Shown in pieces: positions 24,461-36,570 of a stretch of DNA of 64,000 nucleotides. Position 1 is the first letter of the stretch, and every line of letters begins with the position of its first letter. Both the position numbers and the translations under genes were made by a program. This stretch comes from Epiperipatus broadwayi. Its lineage: Eukaryota; Onychophora; Udeonychophora; Euonychophora; Peripatidae. The notes beneath the pieces were generated by a model, which was not told the DNA's origin, searched no databases, and saw nothing but the letters and a program-made list of their open reading frames with translations. The DNA lies in contig JAQFVV010012418.1 in assembly GCA_028023455.1 (NCBI GenBank), positions 4,585,244-4,649,243 on the forward strand, given 5' to 3'.

Positions 24461-24465
24461 AGTAA
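24461..24465. other. Target site duplication AGTAA (left)
   Basis: AGTAA abuts the left LTR and is repeated exactly after the right LTR at 29767-29771. This gives the 5-bp duplication expected for Ty3/Gypsy integration. Confidence 0.85.
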
Positions 24466-25064
24466 TATTGTGTTTGGCTAAATTTACAGGTTCGGTTCTA
24501 GACAAATGATGACACTACTCAACAATTAATATGTATAATTTATTAGTAACAAAAATATATACACGTTAGTTAATAAAACATATAAATATGATTTATACAA
24601 TTCATGCAAAGTAATGGAACTCACTTCCAGCTATATAAGTAGCCTGCCTCATGAGTTCAAGTACAACTCTTCTGGCTGTGCAGTACAGCTTGCCTAGAGT
24701 CAGTTCTAGCTCAGACCCTTCCAGTTGTGCAGGACAGCTTGTCTCAAGTCAGCTGTGGATATAGCAGTTTCCAGTCCTTAGGTGGACCTGCCTTACTGTG
24801 TGGATGTCATGATAATGACTAGAGAAAATAACTTTGATGATGGCAGAGGGTTTATTGGAGAGCATGTTCAGTCATTCAGTTTAACAAAAGTAATTGCTCT
24901 CTGCCTTGCCTCCAAAAAGGCTGACTATTAATGGCAGATCCCCTACCTTACTGAAAACACTGACTATGAGCACAAACCCCAATGGATTTATCACATTGGA
25001 TAGTGATCGGGTGCTAGCCAATCAGGCAAGAAATCTGAAATAGTCCACTTCTAAAGTTATGACA
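24466..25064 (-). mobile_element. Gypsy 3' LTR (599 bp)
   Basis: On the minus strand it begins TGTCAT and ends ACAATA next to the target duplication. It aligns along its length with 29153-29766. Differences include several substitutions, an indel of about 24 bp (GAGGCTGAGGTAGTC region, absent here) and a 12-bp deletion near 25057. The divergence suggests an old insertion. Confidence 0.9.
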
Positions 25065-25071
25065 TCCCTCT
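25065..25071 (-). promoter_or_regulatory. Polypurine tract of Gypsy element
   Basis: The minus strand reads AGAGGGA directly before the TGTCAT start of the 3' LTR, the expected primer site for plus-strand synthesis. Confidence 0.75.
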
Positions 25072-25479
25072 GGATTAAATTATCCCTGGGGAATGTAGTC
25101 ATTGAGATGCACTGGATGAATTATTGTCTGCTTTATTGGTGGCTTCCATCCATTGCTGTGCTTGGCTTCTTCACTTGATGAAGTTATTCCTGGATGCTTG
25201 CTGCTGTCTTGACTTTGATGTTTGTTTTTCTTCCTTGACATACTTGTCCCATGTTGGTTAAAGTTGTGTGGTTGAATCTTAGCTGTATGAGATGGTGATG
25301 ATGTTGATGACTATCTTCTGTTTGCACAATGACAGTATAGGGACCCTTTAGTTGAGTTACCACTGCCAGTATTCATTTTGTGGACCTGTAGTAAATACGG
25401 CATAGTACTTGTGTACCTATTTGAAGTTTTATTTTGTTTTTTTTTCTTCTTATTCAAGTTTGGCATCAGATTTCAGGGT

Positions 25480-26270
25480 TCATATAATTATTCTTAAGGG
25501 TATGTTGAATAACAGTTCTGCTGGCATCTTCCCTGTTGCTGTGATTGGTGTGGAGTGCTTCATTAGCAGAGTACTGGCAATTCCCAGCTTCTTAACTTCT
25601 TGTACCAATCTCTCTGACTGACCGATACTTTCAGGGTGAAGTGGAAAACTGTTCATGAGTTGAATGTTGTTATTAGTGTAGAAGGCTTTGAATGCACCCA
25701 CTGAAAAATCTATGCCATTGTCAGTGACTAGGGTTTTAGGAAGACCATGTGTGAAAATAGCCTTTTCAGAACTTTTATGTGGGCTGTGGAGTGAAGAGAT
25801 GGTATCTCCACAACCTACAGCCACTTGGAGAATGAAACCACTACTATCAACAGTAATTTGCCTTTCAATGGACCGGCATCATCCAGATGGAATCTAGACC
25901 AGAGCCCTTCAGGTTTAAGCCACTGGACTCATCTTTTTCTAGCATGTTCTGATTCATCTTGCACTTCCAGCAGTGGTGGACTTTGGCTTTAATGTCACCA
26001 TTTAAAGTAGGCCACTATGTATGATCTTGCCAGCATTTTCATCCAGACTATCCCTGGGTGCCTATAAAGCAAGAAACAGCACCTGGAAAGATCTGGATGG
26101 AGTAATTACAATTTTGGATCCCCTGATAATACAGTCATGTTCAGTTGAGAAATCCAACCTATGCATCAGTAGGCTGAGTGTAACTCAACTGGTTTTTTAT
26201 TATGCCATCCCTGTTGGATCCATTTTTGTAGCTTTTGGAATCCCAGATCATTGTTAGAATCATTTTAATT
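25480..26270 (-). pseudogene. Gypsy integrase remnant
   Basis: From about 26000 down I read a degraded HHCC finger end (HHCWKCKM) and an RFHLDDAGP-like first catalytic Asp. The open stretch 25824-25480 follows with LVTDNGIDFS (second Asp) and HPESIGQSERLVQE (Glu). The DDE triad survives across frames. ATGKMPAELLFN is the conserved post-core motif. It is interrupted by stops upstream of 25824. Confidence 0.85.
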
Positions 26271-26319
26271 GATTGGCATGATAATATTGGACTGTTTGTG
26301 ACTTCTTCAGGCAGTCAGC

Positions 26320-26710
26320 TTAATGCACATATATGAGGGATATGCTTTCCTCAACGTATTGAAGGGTAAAGTCATAGCCTGATAGGAAATTAAACCACTG
26401 CAGAATTTGTGGTGAGGCATGTTGTGGGATTCTCTTATCAAATGCAAAGATTTCCATGACAGGTTTATGATCTGTTTTAAATATAAATGGTCTAGCACAT
26501 AGATAGTTGTGGAACTTTTTGATGCCATTGATCAAAACCAGGGCCTTTCTATCTATTTAAACATAGTTTTTTCCAGCTCTAGAGAGGCACTTTGATGCAA
26601 AAGCAATAGGACTGTGTGTTCCATCATTATTCTCTTGGGATAACACTGCCCTTGTTCCTACAGGTGATGTGTCACAAGTCAGCACTAGCATCTTTTCCAG
26701 GTTGAAATGT
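26320..26710 (-). pseudogene. Gypsy RNase H remnant
   Basis: The minus strand encodes LTCDTSPVGTRAVLSQ, then PIAFASKCLSRAGKNYV. A stop follows, then IDRKALVLINGIKKFHNYL and FIFKTDHKPVMEIF, ending ILQWFNFLSGYDFTLQY. These are the standard Ty3/Gypsy RNase H blocks, with the DxS and TDHKP motifs. Confidence 0.9.
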
Positions 26711-26759
26711 GCCTGCACTGCAGAAACTGTCCCACTTTCAGGATGCTTTTTTCCCTAGT

Positions 26760-27446
26760 AGCCTGTATAGTGATTCAGCAGGCTCCATTTTATGGTATAA
26801 TAAACTTTCATAATAGTTTAACAATCCTAAAAAGGACTGAAGTTCCTTATTTTCCAATGTTTTAGCCTTCTTTATTGCCAACACCTTCTTTTGAGTTGGG
26901 TAAATGCCACTAGCATTTATTTTATATTCCAGAAATTTAAGCTCTTGGGCTTCAAATATGCCCTTAATCCAGTTTATTTTATTGCTAGAGGCTTTGAATT
27001 TATTTAAGAGTTCTTTGTGGCCTTCCAGAGTTTTTCTGGAGTTTGGGCCACTAATAAGACATCAAAATATGATAGTGCACCCAGTATTCTTGCAGTCAAT
27101 TGATCCATGACTCTCTGGAAAATAGCCAAGGTGACTGAAATACCAAAGGGTAGTCGGTTCATTTTAAATAACCCTTTGTTATTATTGATAATGCCCTTGC
27201 AGCCTGGTCATCAACAGGCAGTTGCAAGTATGCATGTTTTAGCTTAATTTTTGGTAAAAACCCTACATGGATAGGATTTTGATCAAGTGCTTTGTTGGTT
27301 GTACAATGACAATCTTTACATGTATGTATATTGCCATTCTCTTTGATGATTGGTATTATAGAGGTGGCCCATTCAGCATATGATATAGGCTCAATTATAC
27401 CAGCTGCCTGCCACTTCTTGAGCTCTGCTTCTACTTTAGTATGCAA
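26760..27446 (-). pseudogene. Gypsy reverse transcriptase remnant
   Basis: 27446-27159 encodes the fingers and first palm block (VEAELKKWQAAGIIEPISYA, then KLKHAYLQLPVDD). A one-base deletion near 27167 shifts the frame. RLPFGISVTLAIFQRVMDQL and ALSYFDVLLVAQTPEKLW then follow. The catalytic YxDD is YFDV here, so the second Asp is lost. The first catalytic Asp of the FxxxDLxxxYxQ block is also gone (KLKHAYLQL). The enzyme is dead. Confidence 0.9.
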
Positions 27447-27499
27447 AGCTAGTGGTGGAAGTGATCTGCATCTACAACTGATAGGTTTTACCTCTCCAT

Positions 27500-27885
27500 T
27501 TAGTGGTAATGGATTGGTTGCCCCATGTACATATCTATCTCATTGTTAAGAACTTCTGAGTAATCAGATTTTATCTTTGATAATATTGTGAACTGTTTCA
27601 CTTTGGTCATTTTGAACCTTAAATGACTGAACCAGTCATGGCCTATTAAATCACTATGGTTATCAAATGCCACTAACAGTGATAGGTATATAGTTTTGTT
27701 AGGCATAGTAATTTTTCCTGTTGTTTGACCCAACAGTTTGATTTTATTTCCTTGATAGTCTGATATCAACCTACTGCTAGGGTGCAGTTTATATTTATTC
27801 TCTTTATTAATAATTGCTCAGGTCTTTCTTGAAACTATAGACACCACTGATCCTGTATCAAATTCCATCCTAACTGGTCTATCAT
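27500..27885 (-). pseudogene. Gypsy protease remnant
   Basis: The minus strand has RPVRMEFDTGSVVSI with the aspartic protease DTGS motif near 27850-27865. Then come LLGQTTGKITM and LIGHDWFSHLRF, corresponding to the (I/L)(I/L)G(x)D(W/F)L block. A stop and a shift separate the two halves. Confidence 0.85.
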
Positions 27886-27899
27886 TAATTATAATAGTG

Positions 27900-28761
27900 T
27901 GTATAAATCCAGACTGGTTATCTTTGTTATGATTTATACAGGCAGCTTGTTTAGATTTGTTATAATTACCTTTACTGTTTTTTTGAATGGGATTTTTCCA
28001 TTCATATATCAGTCATTTGTCTTAGCAATTTTAGACATGCCACTTATATGTCTGACTCACTTGCAAAATGTGCATGTTGCATCATGGTATGGGCATTATG
28101 TATGCCTGTGCATTTGTTAATTACATCTATAGCAAAGACTTGAGCTATTTAATGCTGAATTCTGAACTGACTGAGTATTTGGATGACCCAGTGTTATGCT
28201 CAATTTTTTGCACCTCATACTTAGTAATTCTTTTTAATGGTTTAGCTTGACTAGCTATAATCACTGCTAATTCTGCCTGAGCTATCACTATCTCAATATT
28301 TAGCTCCAGAAAATCATCAACATTTTCAGCCTCAAATTGTGATTGGTTGTGCCACAAATAAAACAATCACAAAGTACTTCATTTATGAAGTCTTTGAAAT
28401 CACACTTCATGGCTAATGTTCGAATTCTTGTTGCAAATTCTCTAGCTGTTTCCTCCTGTTCTTGCACACTGAGATTAAAATAGCATCTCTCCATTATTGT
28501 CCAGGGTTTAGGGGGGAAATACTCTGTGAGATTGTTAACATTGTGTCAAAATCCATCTCAGCTGGGGTTACAGCTGTAGATTGAGACTTGAGTATATTAT
28601 ACATCTGCATACTTATAATGGTCATTAGAGTGACTAACTTTACCTCAGTTTTTTTTAATATGGTGGGCCTGTAGGTAAAAAATCAAGCACTCATTATAGT
28701 TTGACCAGCTCTCAGGTTGAGCCTGGTCAAAAGCTTCCATAGAGCTAATTGCATTAGCCAT
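27900..28761 (-). pseudogene. Gypsy gag remnant
   Basis: A start codon at 28761 opens MANAISSMEAFDQAQPESW, and the frame breaks soon after. The segment 28494-28300 (NLSVQEQEETAREFATRIRT, then CDFKDFINEVLCDCFICG) is typical of the gag of Ty3/Gypsy elements. A CTFCK...H zinc-finger trace sits near 28060-28095, ahead of the protease. No intact gag frame remains. Confidence 0.8.
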
Positions 28762-29134
28762 ATTTATTTATTTATGCGAGATACCACTTGTAATTATTTT
28801 TAATTTTATTTCGAGTTACCACTCTTAATTTTGGGTTTTATTAATAATTACCACTATTAATTTTTAATTTTACAACTATGTTGTAACTAACTCAACTAAG
28901 CTTTTAAACCACTAGGGTGAGAATTTATCACTGTATTGCAAGTAAAGTTCTCGTGACATTTGTGGTCAATTTTTATTTGACAGTTTTACATGGTTTTTAA
29001 AAATATCACCGTAATGGAATTATGGCGAATGTAATATTTCAAAAAAATAAAAACAAATACACAACCTAAGAACACATGCATTTTTTATAATGAGTTCAAT
29101 TATAATTTTTCCAGCCATAAGGGAAAAATTGTTT

Positions 29135-29148
29135 GTCTGACTGTGCCA
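29135..29148 (-). promoter_or_regulatory. Primer-binding site of Gypsy element
   Basis: The minus strand has TGGCACAGTCAGAC starting 4 bases after the 5' LTR. It differs from the common TGGCGCAGTCGG-type site (serine tRNA) only by two CpG-to-CpA changes, as expected for a methylated old copy. Confidence 0.7.
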
Positions 29149-29152
29149 GATC

Positions 29153-29766
29153 CGTTGTGTTTGGCTAAATTTACAGGTTTGGTTCCAAACCAACATACAA
29201 ATGATGACACTACTCAACAATTAATATGTATAATTTATTAGTGACAGAAATATACACACATGTTAGTTAGTAATACATATAAATATAATTTATACAATTT
29301 AATGCTGAGGCTGAGGTAGTCATGCTGAGTAATGGAACTCACTTCCAGCTATATAAGTAGCCTGCCTCATGAGTTCAAATACGACTTCCAACTGTGCAGT
29401 ACAGCTTGCCTTGAGTCAGCTCTATTTCAGACTCTTCTGGTTGTGCAGAACAGCTTGCCTCAAGTCAACTGTTGACATAACAGTTTTCAGTCCTTAGGTT
29501 GACCTGCCTCACTGCATGGATGTTGTGATAAGTGACTAGAAAAAATACCTTTGCTGATGGCAGAGGGTTTATTGACAGAAGTAATTGCTCTCTGTCTCCT
29601 CAAAAAAGGCTGACTATTAATGGCAGATCTATCTCACTGGAAACACTCGGATTATGAATATGAATCCCAATGAAGAATTTATTCCCATTGGATAGTGACT
29701 GGGTTCTAGCCAATCAGGCAATGAATCTGGAATAATCCACTTCTAAAGGCAAGGTCAGATATGACA
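29153..29766 (-). mobile_element. Gypsy 5' LTR (614 bp)
   Basis: It starts TGTCAT on the minus strand (29766 downwards) and ends ACAACG, where the ancestral end was probably ACAACA. AGTAA follows externally at 29767-29771. It aligns with the left LTR throughout. Confidence 0.9.
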
Positions 29767-29840
29767 AGTAATTATCATGTCATTGTGTTTATTCAGTATA
29801 AAATTATTATTTAGCATTGCATACACACTAATGCATATAT

Positions 29841-29992
29841 AATCAAGACTAATACTCCAACCCTGTTAAGTAAATGAAATACCCTTAATCCAAAGCATAA
29901 GCTAAAACTTTTCTCTCAAAGTTTTATCTTGTGCTTTCGATTGAGAATATTTCATTTACTTAATAAACCAGTGTTGGAGTATTAATCTTGAT
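29841..29992. repeat. Fold-back repeat, 152 bp
   Basis: AATCAAGACTAATACTCCAA on the left matches the complement of TTGGAGTATTAATCTTGATT on the right. The pairing continues inward through GTTAAGTAAATGAAATA to a centre near 29916. The arms are about 70 bp. It may be a small MITE next to the Gypsy insertion site. Confidence 0.8.
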
Positions 29993-30642
29993 TTTTCCTC
30001 TGCTGGGAAAGTTTATATTTATGTATACTGATTATGAGCGCAGCCAAAGGAAAAAAAAACTGGATTAGAATTAAAATTACTGTGCTTATAATTAAACTAC
30101 AAAAATATAGTTGAATGAGTATAGAATTTGAGCATGGAATTTCATTATTACAGTTAGTACACAGAGATTATCAATGGCACAAGAGATTCATCACGACTAA
30201 GTTCTGGTCAGATTTAATAGAAAGAAGACAAAAAATATAAAAAAGAATGGAAATTATTGATTTATAAATAATAATAATTAATATTTAATTGTTAAGATGA
30301 TGTTAACTTTGATTCATATTTCACTTAATCATGTACTTTTTATACATGTATAAATAGTATATACTAAAATAAAAATCGATAAACATTTACTAACTTTTTT
30401 TTCCTTGTCTAAAAAGTCAAAAGCATCTGTAATTAACTCACAACTAAAACAATAAAACACAATTGATGATTCAATGTCAAACCTATATGATTACACTAAC
30501 AAGTATAAATCTAGCAACAAATATAAGTACAGAAACCTTAATTGTTTATTTACATATACATATACGAAATAATAGAATTAAACAGCATTAATTAATATGT
30601 AATATTTTTGGAACAATGAACTTTTCAATCACATCTCTGTTC

Positions 30643-30761
30643 AATTTAATTAAACATTTTATAATATTGTCTAACTGCAAAGCAATAGAAAATAAATTCC
30701 TTTTTTTCTACTTTGCAGTTAGGTGATATTATGAGCAAGAAGTTTTAATTAAATTTAATAT
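30643..30761. repeat. Inverted repeat, about 120 bp
   Basis: AATTTAATTAAACATTTT and TAACTGCAAAG on the left pair with CTTTGCAGTTAGG and TTTTAATTAAATT on the right, with small bulges. The loop of about 27 bases is T-rich. Confidence 0.65.
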
Positions 30762-31113
30762 CGTTATCAACTATATATTAATATCCACAACTTCTACAAG
30801 TTTCTCTGGTAATCATTTAAATCAGAGAAATCAATTCAGAAGCTAGTTGGATGCAGTTTTTCAAATACTATATAGATTTAGCCATTATTCTTTTAGTCGG
30901 AAAAATGTGAGGATTTACGTCAAAACAGATTTGTTAACTTCTAAATCAACACTCATCTTTAAAAGGAAATGAAATTTATTTGAGCTTTTATTTTTTATAA
31001 ATCGAATATCTATATACGTTTATATGCACGTCTATATAGTACAATATATATTACACCATAATATTATCATTACACATAACAAACACTTTTTAAAAAATAT
31101 ATATGTTCTCCAA

Positions 31114-31292
31114 CATTATAAATAAATGCATAAAATTTCGCATTTCTTTCCAAAAACTTTATTTCCATACATTAACTAATGAATATATATGTATAATATG
31201 TGAATTTATATATATGTTCTTAGTTAATATATGGAAATAAAGTTTTTGGAAAGAATTAAAACGTTTTATGCATTTATTTATAATGCCTGTAT
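31114..31292. repeat. Inverted repeat, about 180 bp
   Basis: CATTATAAATAAATGCATAA and TTTCCAAAAACTTTATTTCC on the left are repeated as complements on the right. Two short gaps interrupt the arms and the loop is AT-rich. It is probably a small MITE. Confidence 0.75.
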
Positions 31293-34200
31293 GGTATTAA
31301 TCTAATTTCAGTTCAATAGTGAATAAAATATACTTTTAAGATCAGTTCCTTATACTGTATCATTTTATTAATTGTTAATTGGTGTGTTCTGAATCTTGTT
31401 TCCCTCACTTAAAATAAGCATTGAATTGCTTTAAAATTAATATGCTATTGTGTAACCATTGAAACAAATACTGATGATTATTTAAAGATTTATAACAGAA
31501 ACTTCCTGTTATTCCACATGGAGTATTCATGTAACATGAATCTGCTACTTTGTGAATTATTAAGATAAAAAAAATAATTTATAAAAAGCAAACAATTCTA
31601 TTACTATAATAAAAAATATTAAGCAATTAACTGCTGTTTTATAACAAACCATTATATATATAATTCCCAGCTAGCGAGATACGTATGATTTAATATATCT
31701 ACATAAATAATAAGAGCTTTAATAGGTAAAAAAATAAATGTACTTTTATTTTTTTATTCCATTTCCTCTATTATCATAATATTAGTGTACGATAATAGTT
31801 TTGTTTATTTGACCACATTGAAAAATATATTTACTTTCCCTAATCATAATTGATCAAGAACTATTTGCTCTTATTTCATAACTCTTACTACTATTCTAAA
31901 CTACAAGGGTCATAACTATTTTAAAAATCAGTTATTATATAAAACTTTAATAACTAAAATAAAATATATATGTATAGCAAAATTAATTTATTAGTCAACT
32001 AATAAATTATTTTAAATATAGAAAGTTCATTCCATATTTAGATTTACATTAAACCAAGAAAGTTATTCTACTTAGGAAAAAAAAATTGCTATAACAGAAG
32101 CTCCAAAAAAAAAAATCAAAAACAAATTGACAGTTGAATTTTTGGTATAGGGAAAAATCCTCTGAGAATTAAAAAATTACAGTTTGATTTCATAAAAATT
32201 TTGTATTAGGTAATTTTATTTTACTATGTGGTGATGGGGTAACTTATTTTAATTTAGTTATGCAAAATGGAATGGAAGCAATCCAATATTAAGCAGGAAG
32301 TAGCAACTTAGACTCATTGTTTTCTTCAGCATTTGAATTAGCAAGAGTATTAATGACATTTTGGATAAAATCTTTAGTTGATTTGTGAAAAATCTTTAGA
32401 CTGTCTACTTTTTACCTAGAGCAAAAAGTCAATGTATAAGAACAACCTGAACATATATGTGAAACAAGATCAATTTGATAACCATTATGTATGATTATTT
32501 ATGCAGAATCAAAATTTCAGAAATAAATAACAGTTTAGATTCAAATTTTTGGATATTAAATAACATGGTGATCCTTCAATAAATTACCTTTTTAAAATAG
32601 GGTATATTTTCTTGAATATATTGAGATTTTGTGTTGTTAACATTAAGCTGTTATATCCTGCTTAATATTCACCTAGTTTACTTATATCAAATGGTTAGTT
32701 GCTCACAATTTCTTAAGAAATTTGAGTACTAGAAGAATGAGATAGAGCCATAATGTACAGCAGAGGTGAACATTGTGGACTTTTTGGTGAAAATGTATCT
32801 GAGGGTGACTACATTTTTTTTCAGGGCTTTAAAACAGAAATAAAAAAATTGCCCATTTATCAGCCATTTATGATCACATTTTCACGATTTTATGCTTATT
32901 TTATAGTAAATATGTAGCTTTATTGGTATTTAAATTTTAATTCCAAAAAAATACACTATTGGCAGTATTTTTTTGCAAAAAATTGATTTTTGATTGCAGT
33001 CTATTGTATATAGTTCTGCCTCATAAAGTGCTGCAAAGCACTGATTGTCAACTTTGGCTATTGTTCTTCAGTGTTTCTAACTATTAAAGTCATAAATCAA
33101 AGCAAAATGTTTTATGCTTTCATAATACATTTTGAACATAAATAAATATATTTCTTGTAATTTTTGCATTCATAATTAAGTTTTTACATTAATTTACTTA
33201 AATATAAACTTTGATTTGAAAATTTTACAAGAAAAATAATCAAGGGAAATGAATAGCACTTGACTGCTATTCAAGGCAAGTGAATAACATTGACCACTAT
33301 TTGCATATTAATGACATTCAGTGATAACTAAAATGTGACTATTTTTCATAAATATTTATGGATTTTATGATTACTTTTTACACTATATTGACTAATAATG
33401 TGACTAGATTTAGATTTATATTTAAAATATTTAATTTTAGACAAAGAAAAGATAACAGAAGTGAATAATCAGCTATCGTAATTTCTAAGACACAAGAAGT
33501 CACTAGCATTTTAATGTAATGATTAGTTGAAATATAATTCCTTTGGTTTACTTCAGATTATTTTTCATATGTTTTTCTTCACTTATTAACGTCATTTTAA
33601 ATTTTTCATTACATTTAACCAATTTGAATGTAAAATAATTCAATTTTTAGCAGCTAAATTAAAACAATTCTGATTACTGTATATTAATATATTTCAGAAA
33701 GGTAACTGACTAAATCCATATTTAATTAATCAAATCTTCAAATTTTTACTCAATCTGGCCAATAAGAAAATCCATCAGGCAAAATGTTAAATTACCCCAG
33801 CTCCCTCTAATATTATAATTTGTCCAGGTCACATTATAAAATATTTATTAAATTACAATTTTAAATTGCCTATAAACAATTATTTTCTAGATGGTTCTGG
33901 ATTTTTTAAAAATTCAAGAAAAAAAATTATTATTTTAGAATTATTAAAATAAATTAGATGCAAATTATATATATAAAAAAATTACACAGATTGCTTTCAG
34001 AGACCTTGCAGTCGATGTCTTGGATATCCCTTACATATAGACTTCAAGATTCAGAGTCCATCATCTACTATCATATAGAATTTAACTTTGAATGAATTTT
34101 CTTTTTTTTTTTTTTTACATATTTGTAAGGTTTTTTTCCTCTTTAATAAGGACATTTTTTAAATTTTGTCCTTGGAGTGACTACCTATTTTTTTTTTTTT

Positions 34201-34448
34201 TGCTTAAGGCAGCTTTCATTATCTAAACATTTTTCATCATCAAAATTGGAAATTAATGAAGAACATTGTGCTGTTATTTTAATATAAATATATATTAATA
34301 ATTATATATAAATAATCTTTTCAACACATGGATTTGTGCCTTTCTCAAATATTAAGCATTTATTTTAATGTTAACCACTTATTTCAGATAGAATGCTATC
34401 TAGTGCTTTATAATAACTGAAATACAGGCTTATTAAATATCTGTATCA

Positions 34449-34860
34449 ATATATGTAATATATAGGGTATATGAGCACAGACTTTCACACAACTCACCAC
34501 TCTATCTCATAACACTGATACACTTGAACACATATATGTCAAAAAGGTAAATAACCACCAATATTGGTGCAGTAAGTGCTCAGATATATATTAAGTTGGT
34601 CTATATTAGCACCAATATTGGTGCAGTAAGTGCTCAGATATATATTAAGATAGCCAATCTTCATACTTCAACAGACAGGCTTCAATCCACTCCACACTCC
34701 AACTCTTCAACTGTCCATTCAATTGAAAATCTGATGATGGAACACTCATGGGTCACCCTGAGGCCAAGATTCTCATCATACCCATGTTGACCTAAAGTCA
34801 ATCTGACCCCTCATGTACAGAACATAATCCATTTAATACATATACAAGGGATGGGCAGTC
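34449..34860. repeat. Family C element, copy 1 (ribozyme lost)
   Basis: It shares about 400 bp with 49850-50275: GGGTATATGAGCACAGACTT at one end, GAGGCCAAGATTCT and CCATGTTGACCTAAAGTC later, and GGGATGGGCAGTCAT-type sequence at the other. Where copy 2 has the hammerhead, this copy has a 40-base segment (CACCAATATTGGTGCAGTAA...) repeated twice. ACCACCAATAT, one strand of ribozyme helix I, survives, so the ribozyme was deleted here. Confidence 0.75.
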
Positions 34861-35094
34861 ATATCTACTATGTGTTCTATAATGGAAGTAAAATAACAGC
34901 AATAACAAAATATAACAAGAATGAATTAGAATAAAATTATGTTATAGAGATTCAATAAAAGTTAAAAGAATTGACTAAATAAAACATACTCTATATAATA
35001 AATTTATTAATCATTCATTAGACTAGGGACTAGTTTTTATCCACTTTTAATATCTTGTGAAGGGGTGTAACAAAAGACATTTTAAAAAAATGTA

Positions 35095-35149
35095 TGATAC
35101 CAAAATGCACATTTCATGCTGAACCAGCACTCATCAGTTGGCCCAGATC
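35095..35149 (-). ncRNA. Type I hammerhead ribozyme (family B, left arm)
   Basis: Minus strand: outer helix I GAU/AUC, inner CCAA/UUGG, core CUGAUGA, helix II GUGCUG-GUU-CAGCAU (6 bp, first pair G-U), GAAA, helix III AUG-UG-CAU (3 bp, 2-nt loop). A15.1-U16.1 is intact. The nucleotide at 17 is U; natural hammerheads usually have C, and U is tolerated less well. Confidence 0.75.
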
Positions 35150-35452
35150 CCAATCTCTTACACATAACATTATCATTGTTCAGTATAAATAGATAGCAAA
35201 TTACTACAATTTAATTAAAGTGTCAAACTTGCTGCCCTTACATCTTTGAGAGTGGTGAAGTGAAAATTATACTACAGAAATATTATTCATTATTGGATAA
35301 TCTCTAGTCTAAAAAATGACTAATAAAAATTATTAATATACTTCCATTAAGTGGTTTGTGTCAAAGTTGTGAAGTTTGACACATCAATTAAACTGTAATA
35401 ATTTGCTATCTATATATACTGAACAATGATGAAGTTATGTGTAAGATATTGT

Positions 35453-35506
35453 GATCTGAGCCAACTGATAAGTGCTGGTCAGCATGAAATGTGCATCTTG
35501 GGGATT
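35453..35506 (+). ncRNA. Hammerhead ribozyme, one core change (family B, right arm)
   Basis: GAUC with GAUU forms outer helix I and CCAA with UUGG the inner part. Helix II is GUGCUG-GU-CAGCAU and GAAA is at 35486-35489. Helix III is AUG-UG-CAU with C17 at 35497. The core reads CUGAUAA, so G8, an essential catalytic guanine, is lost. It should be inactive although the fold is intact. Confidence 0.75.
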
Positions 35507-36290
35507 ATACATTGTTTTTACAATTTTTGTTTTTTATTAATGTATCATATGAAAATTTGATCCATTTTTTATTTCCACTATTGTCACTATCACTTATTAA
35601 AATCATTTTGCATAGAAATATTATTTAACATAGATTTTTTACAATTAAAACGTATATTTTTAATATTTTTAGGGTTATATCTGTAATCCTTATACAATTA
35701 AATTGTTTCATTTTTTATATAAGCTGTTATATATGATATTTTTGTTATTTATTATTAAAGACCTATAAATGAATAGATTAATTTTGTATCTCAAATTAAA
35801 AAGTAATGAATACTAATTTTTTGGATAAAATTATAGCATTCCTTCAAATAAATTAAATCGCTGCAAGAAATAAACTACAAATTTCTATCCAGTGCTTAAG
35901 GAATTGTATTAGGGATTACCAATGCTAAATTTTTACATTCAGTAGATAATGGGTTAGAAAAGCTAAATATATAAGTGCCACTCCTGAATTGTGCATTATC
36001 AAAGCATATATTAAATATGATAAACATCCAAGTTATAAGTAATCTTAAAACGAATAATGTGCCGAATGTAACTTACCTTGAATCAATAAGTATGATAAAT
36101 GCAATTTATTAATCTTTATGATGTGTCCAGAAAGGATTATACTACAAAGTGAAATTATTTATGCTTTACCTCATCGGTGATGCTGATACTTTTAAAGTGC
36201 TTGTAAATTCTCAAGAAATCTGAAATATTTTGTAGTCACAATTTGACGATTATTTAATGCATTTTCTCATAATTGTTTCTTTCTTATTTA

Positions 36291-36570
<280 letters not shown>

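Larger units (their letters stand above)
24466..29766 (-). mobile_element. Complete but inactive Ty3/Gypsy retrotransposon
   Basis: The 5.3-kb element on the minus strand has two LTRs, a primer-binding site, a polypurine tract, gag, protease, RT, RNase H and integrase in canonical Ty3/Gypsy order, and a 5-bp target duplication. No envelope gene is seen. Frames are broken by many stops and shifts, and the RT active site is mutated. The PBS and the gag zinc finger fit the Mag-like lineages, but that assignment is tentative. Confidence 0.9.
30000..34440. other. Non-coding DNA with two small fold-backs
   Basis: No gene is recognised. The two inverted repeats at 30643 and 31114 are listed separately. 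The rest is AT-rich unique-looking sequence with poly-T tracts near 34100 and 34190. Confidence 0.5.
34996..35512. repeat. Family B palindromic element with two hammerheads
   Basis: The left arm from 35095 and the right arm to 35512 are reverse complements, through the blocks ATAGATAGCAAATTA, TTTAATTAAAGTGTCAAACTT and the central ATTAGACTA-type sequence near 35290-35330. Ribozymes face outward at 35095-35149 (minus) and 35453-35506 (plus). 34996-35060 is a further partial family B block. There is no coding capacity. Confidence 0.8.

Noticed and set aside
34725-34760. CTGATGATGGAAC in family C as another hammerhead core (also near 50135)
   Set aside because: No GAAA block or helix II follows in either copy.
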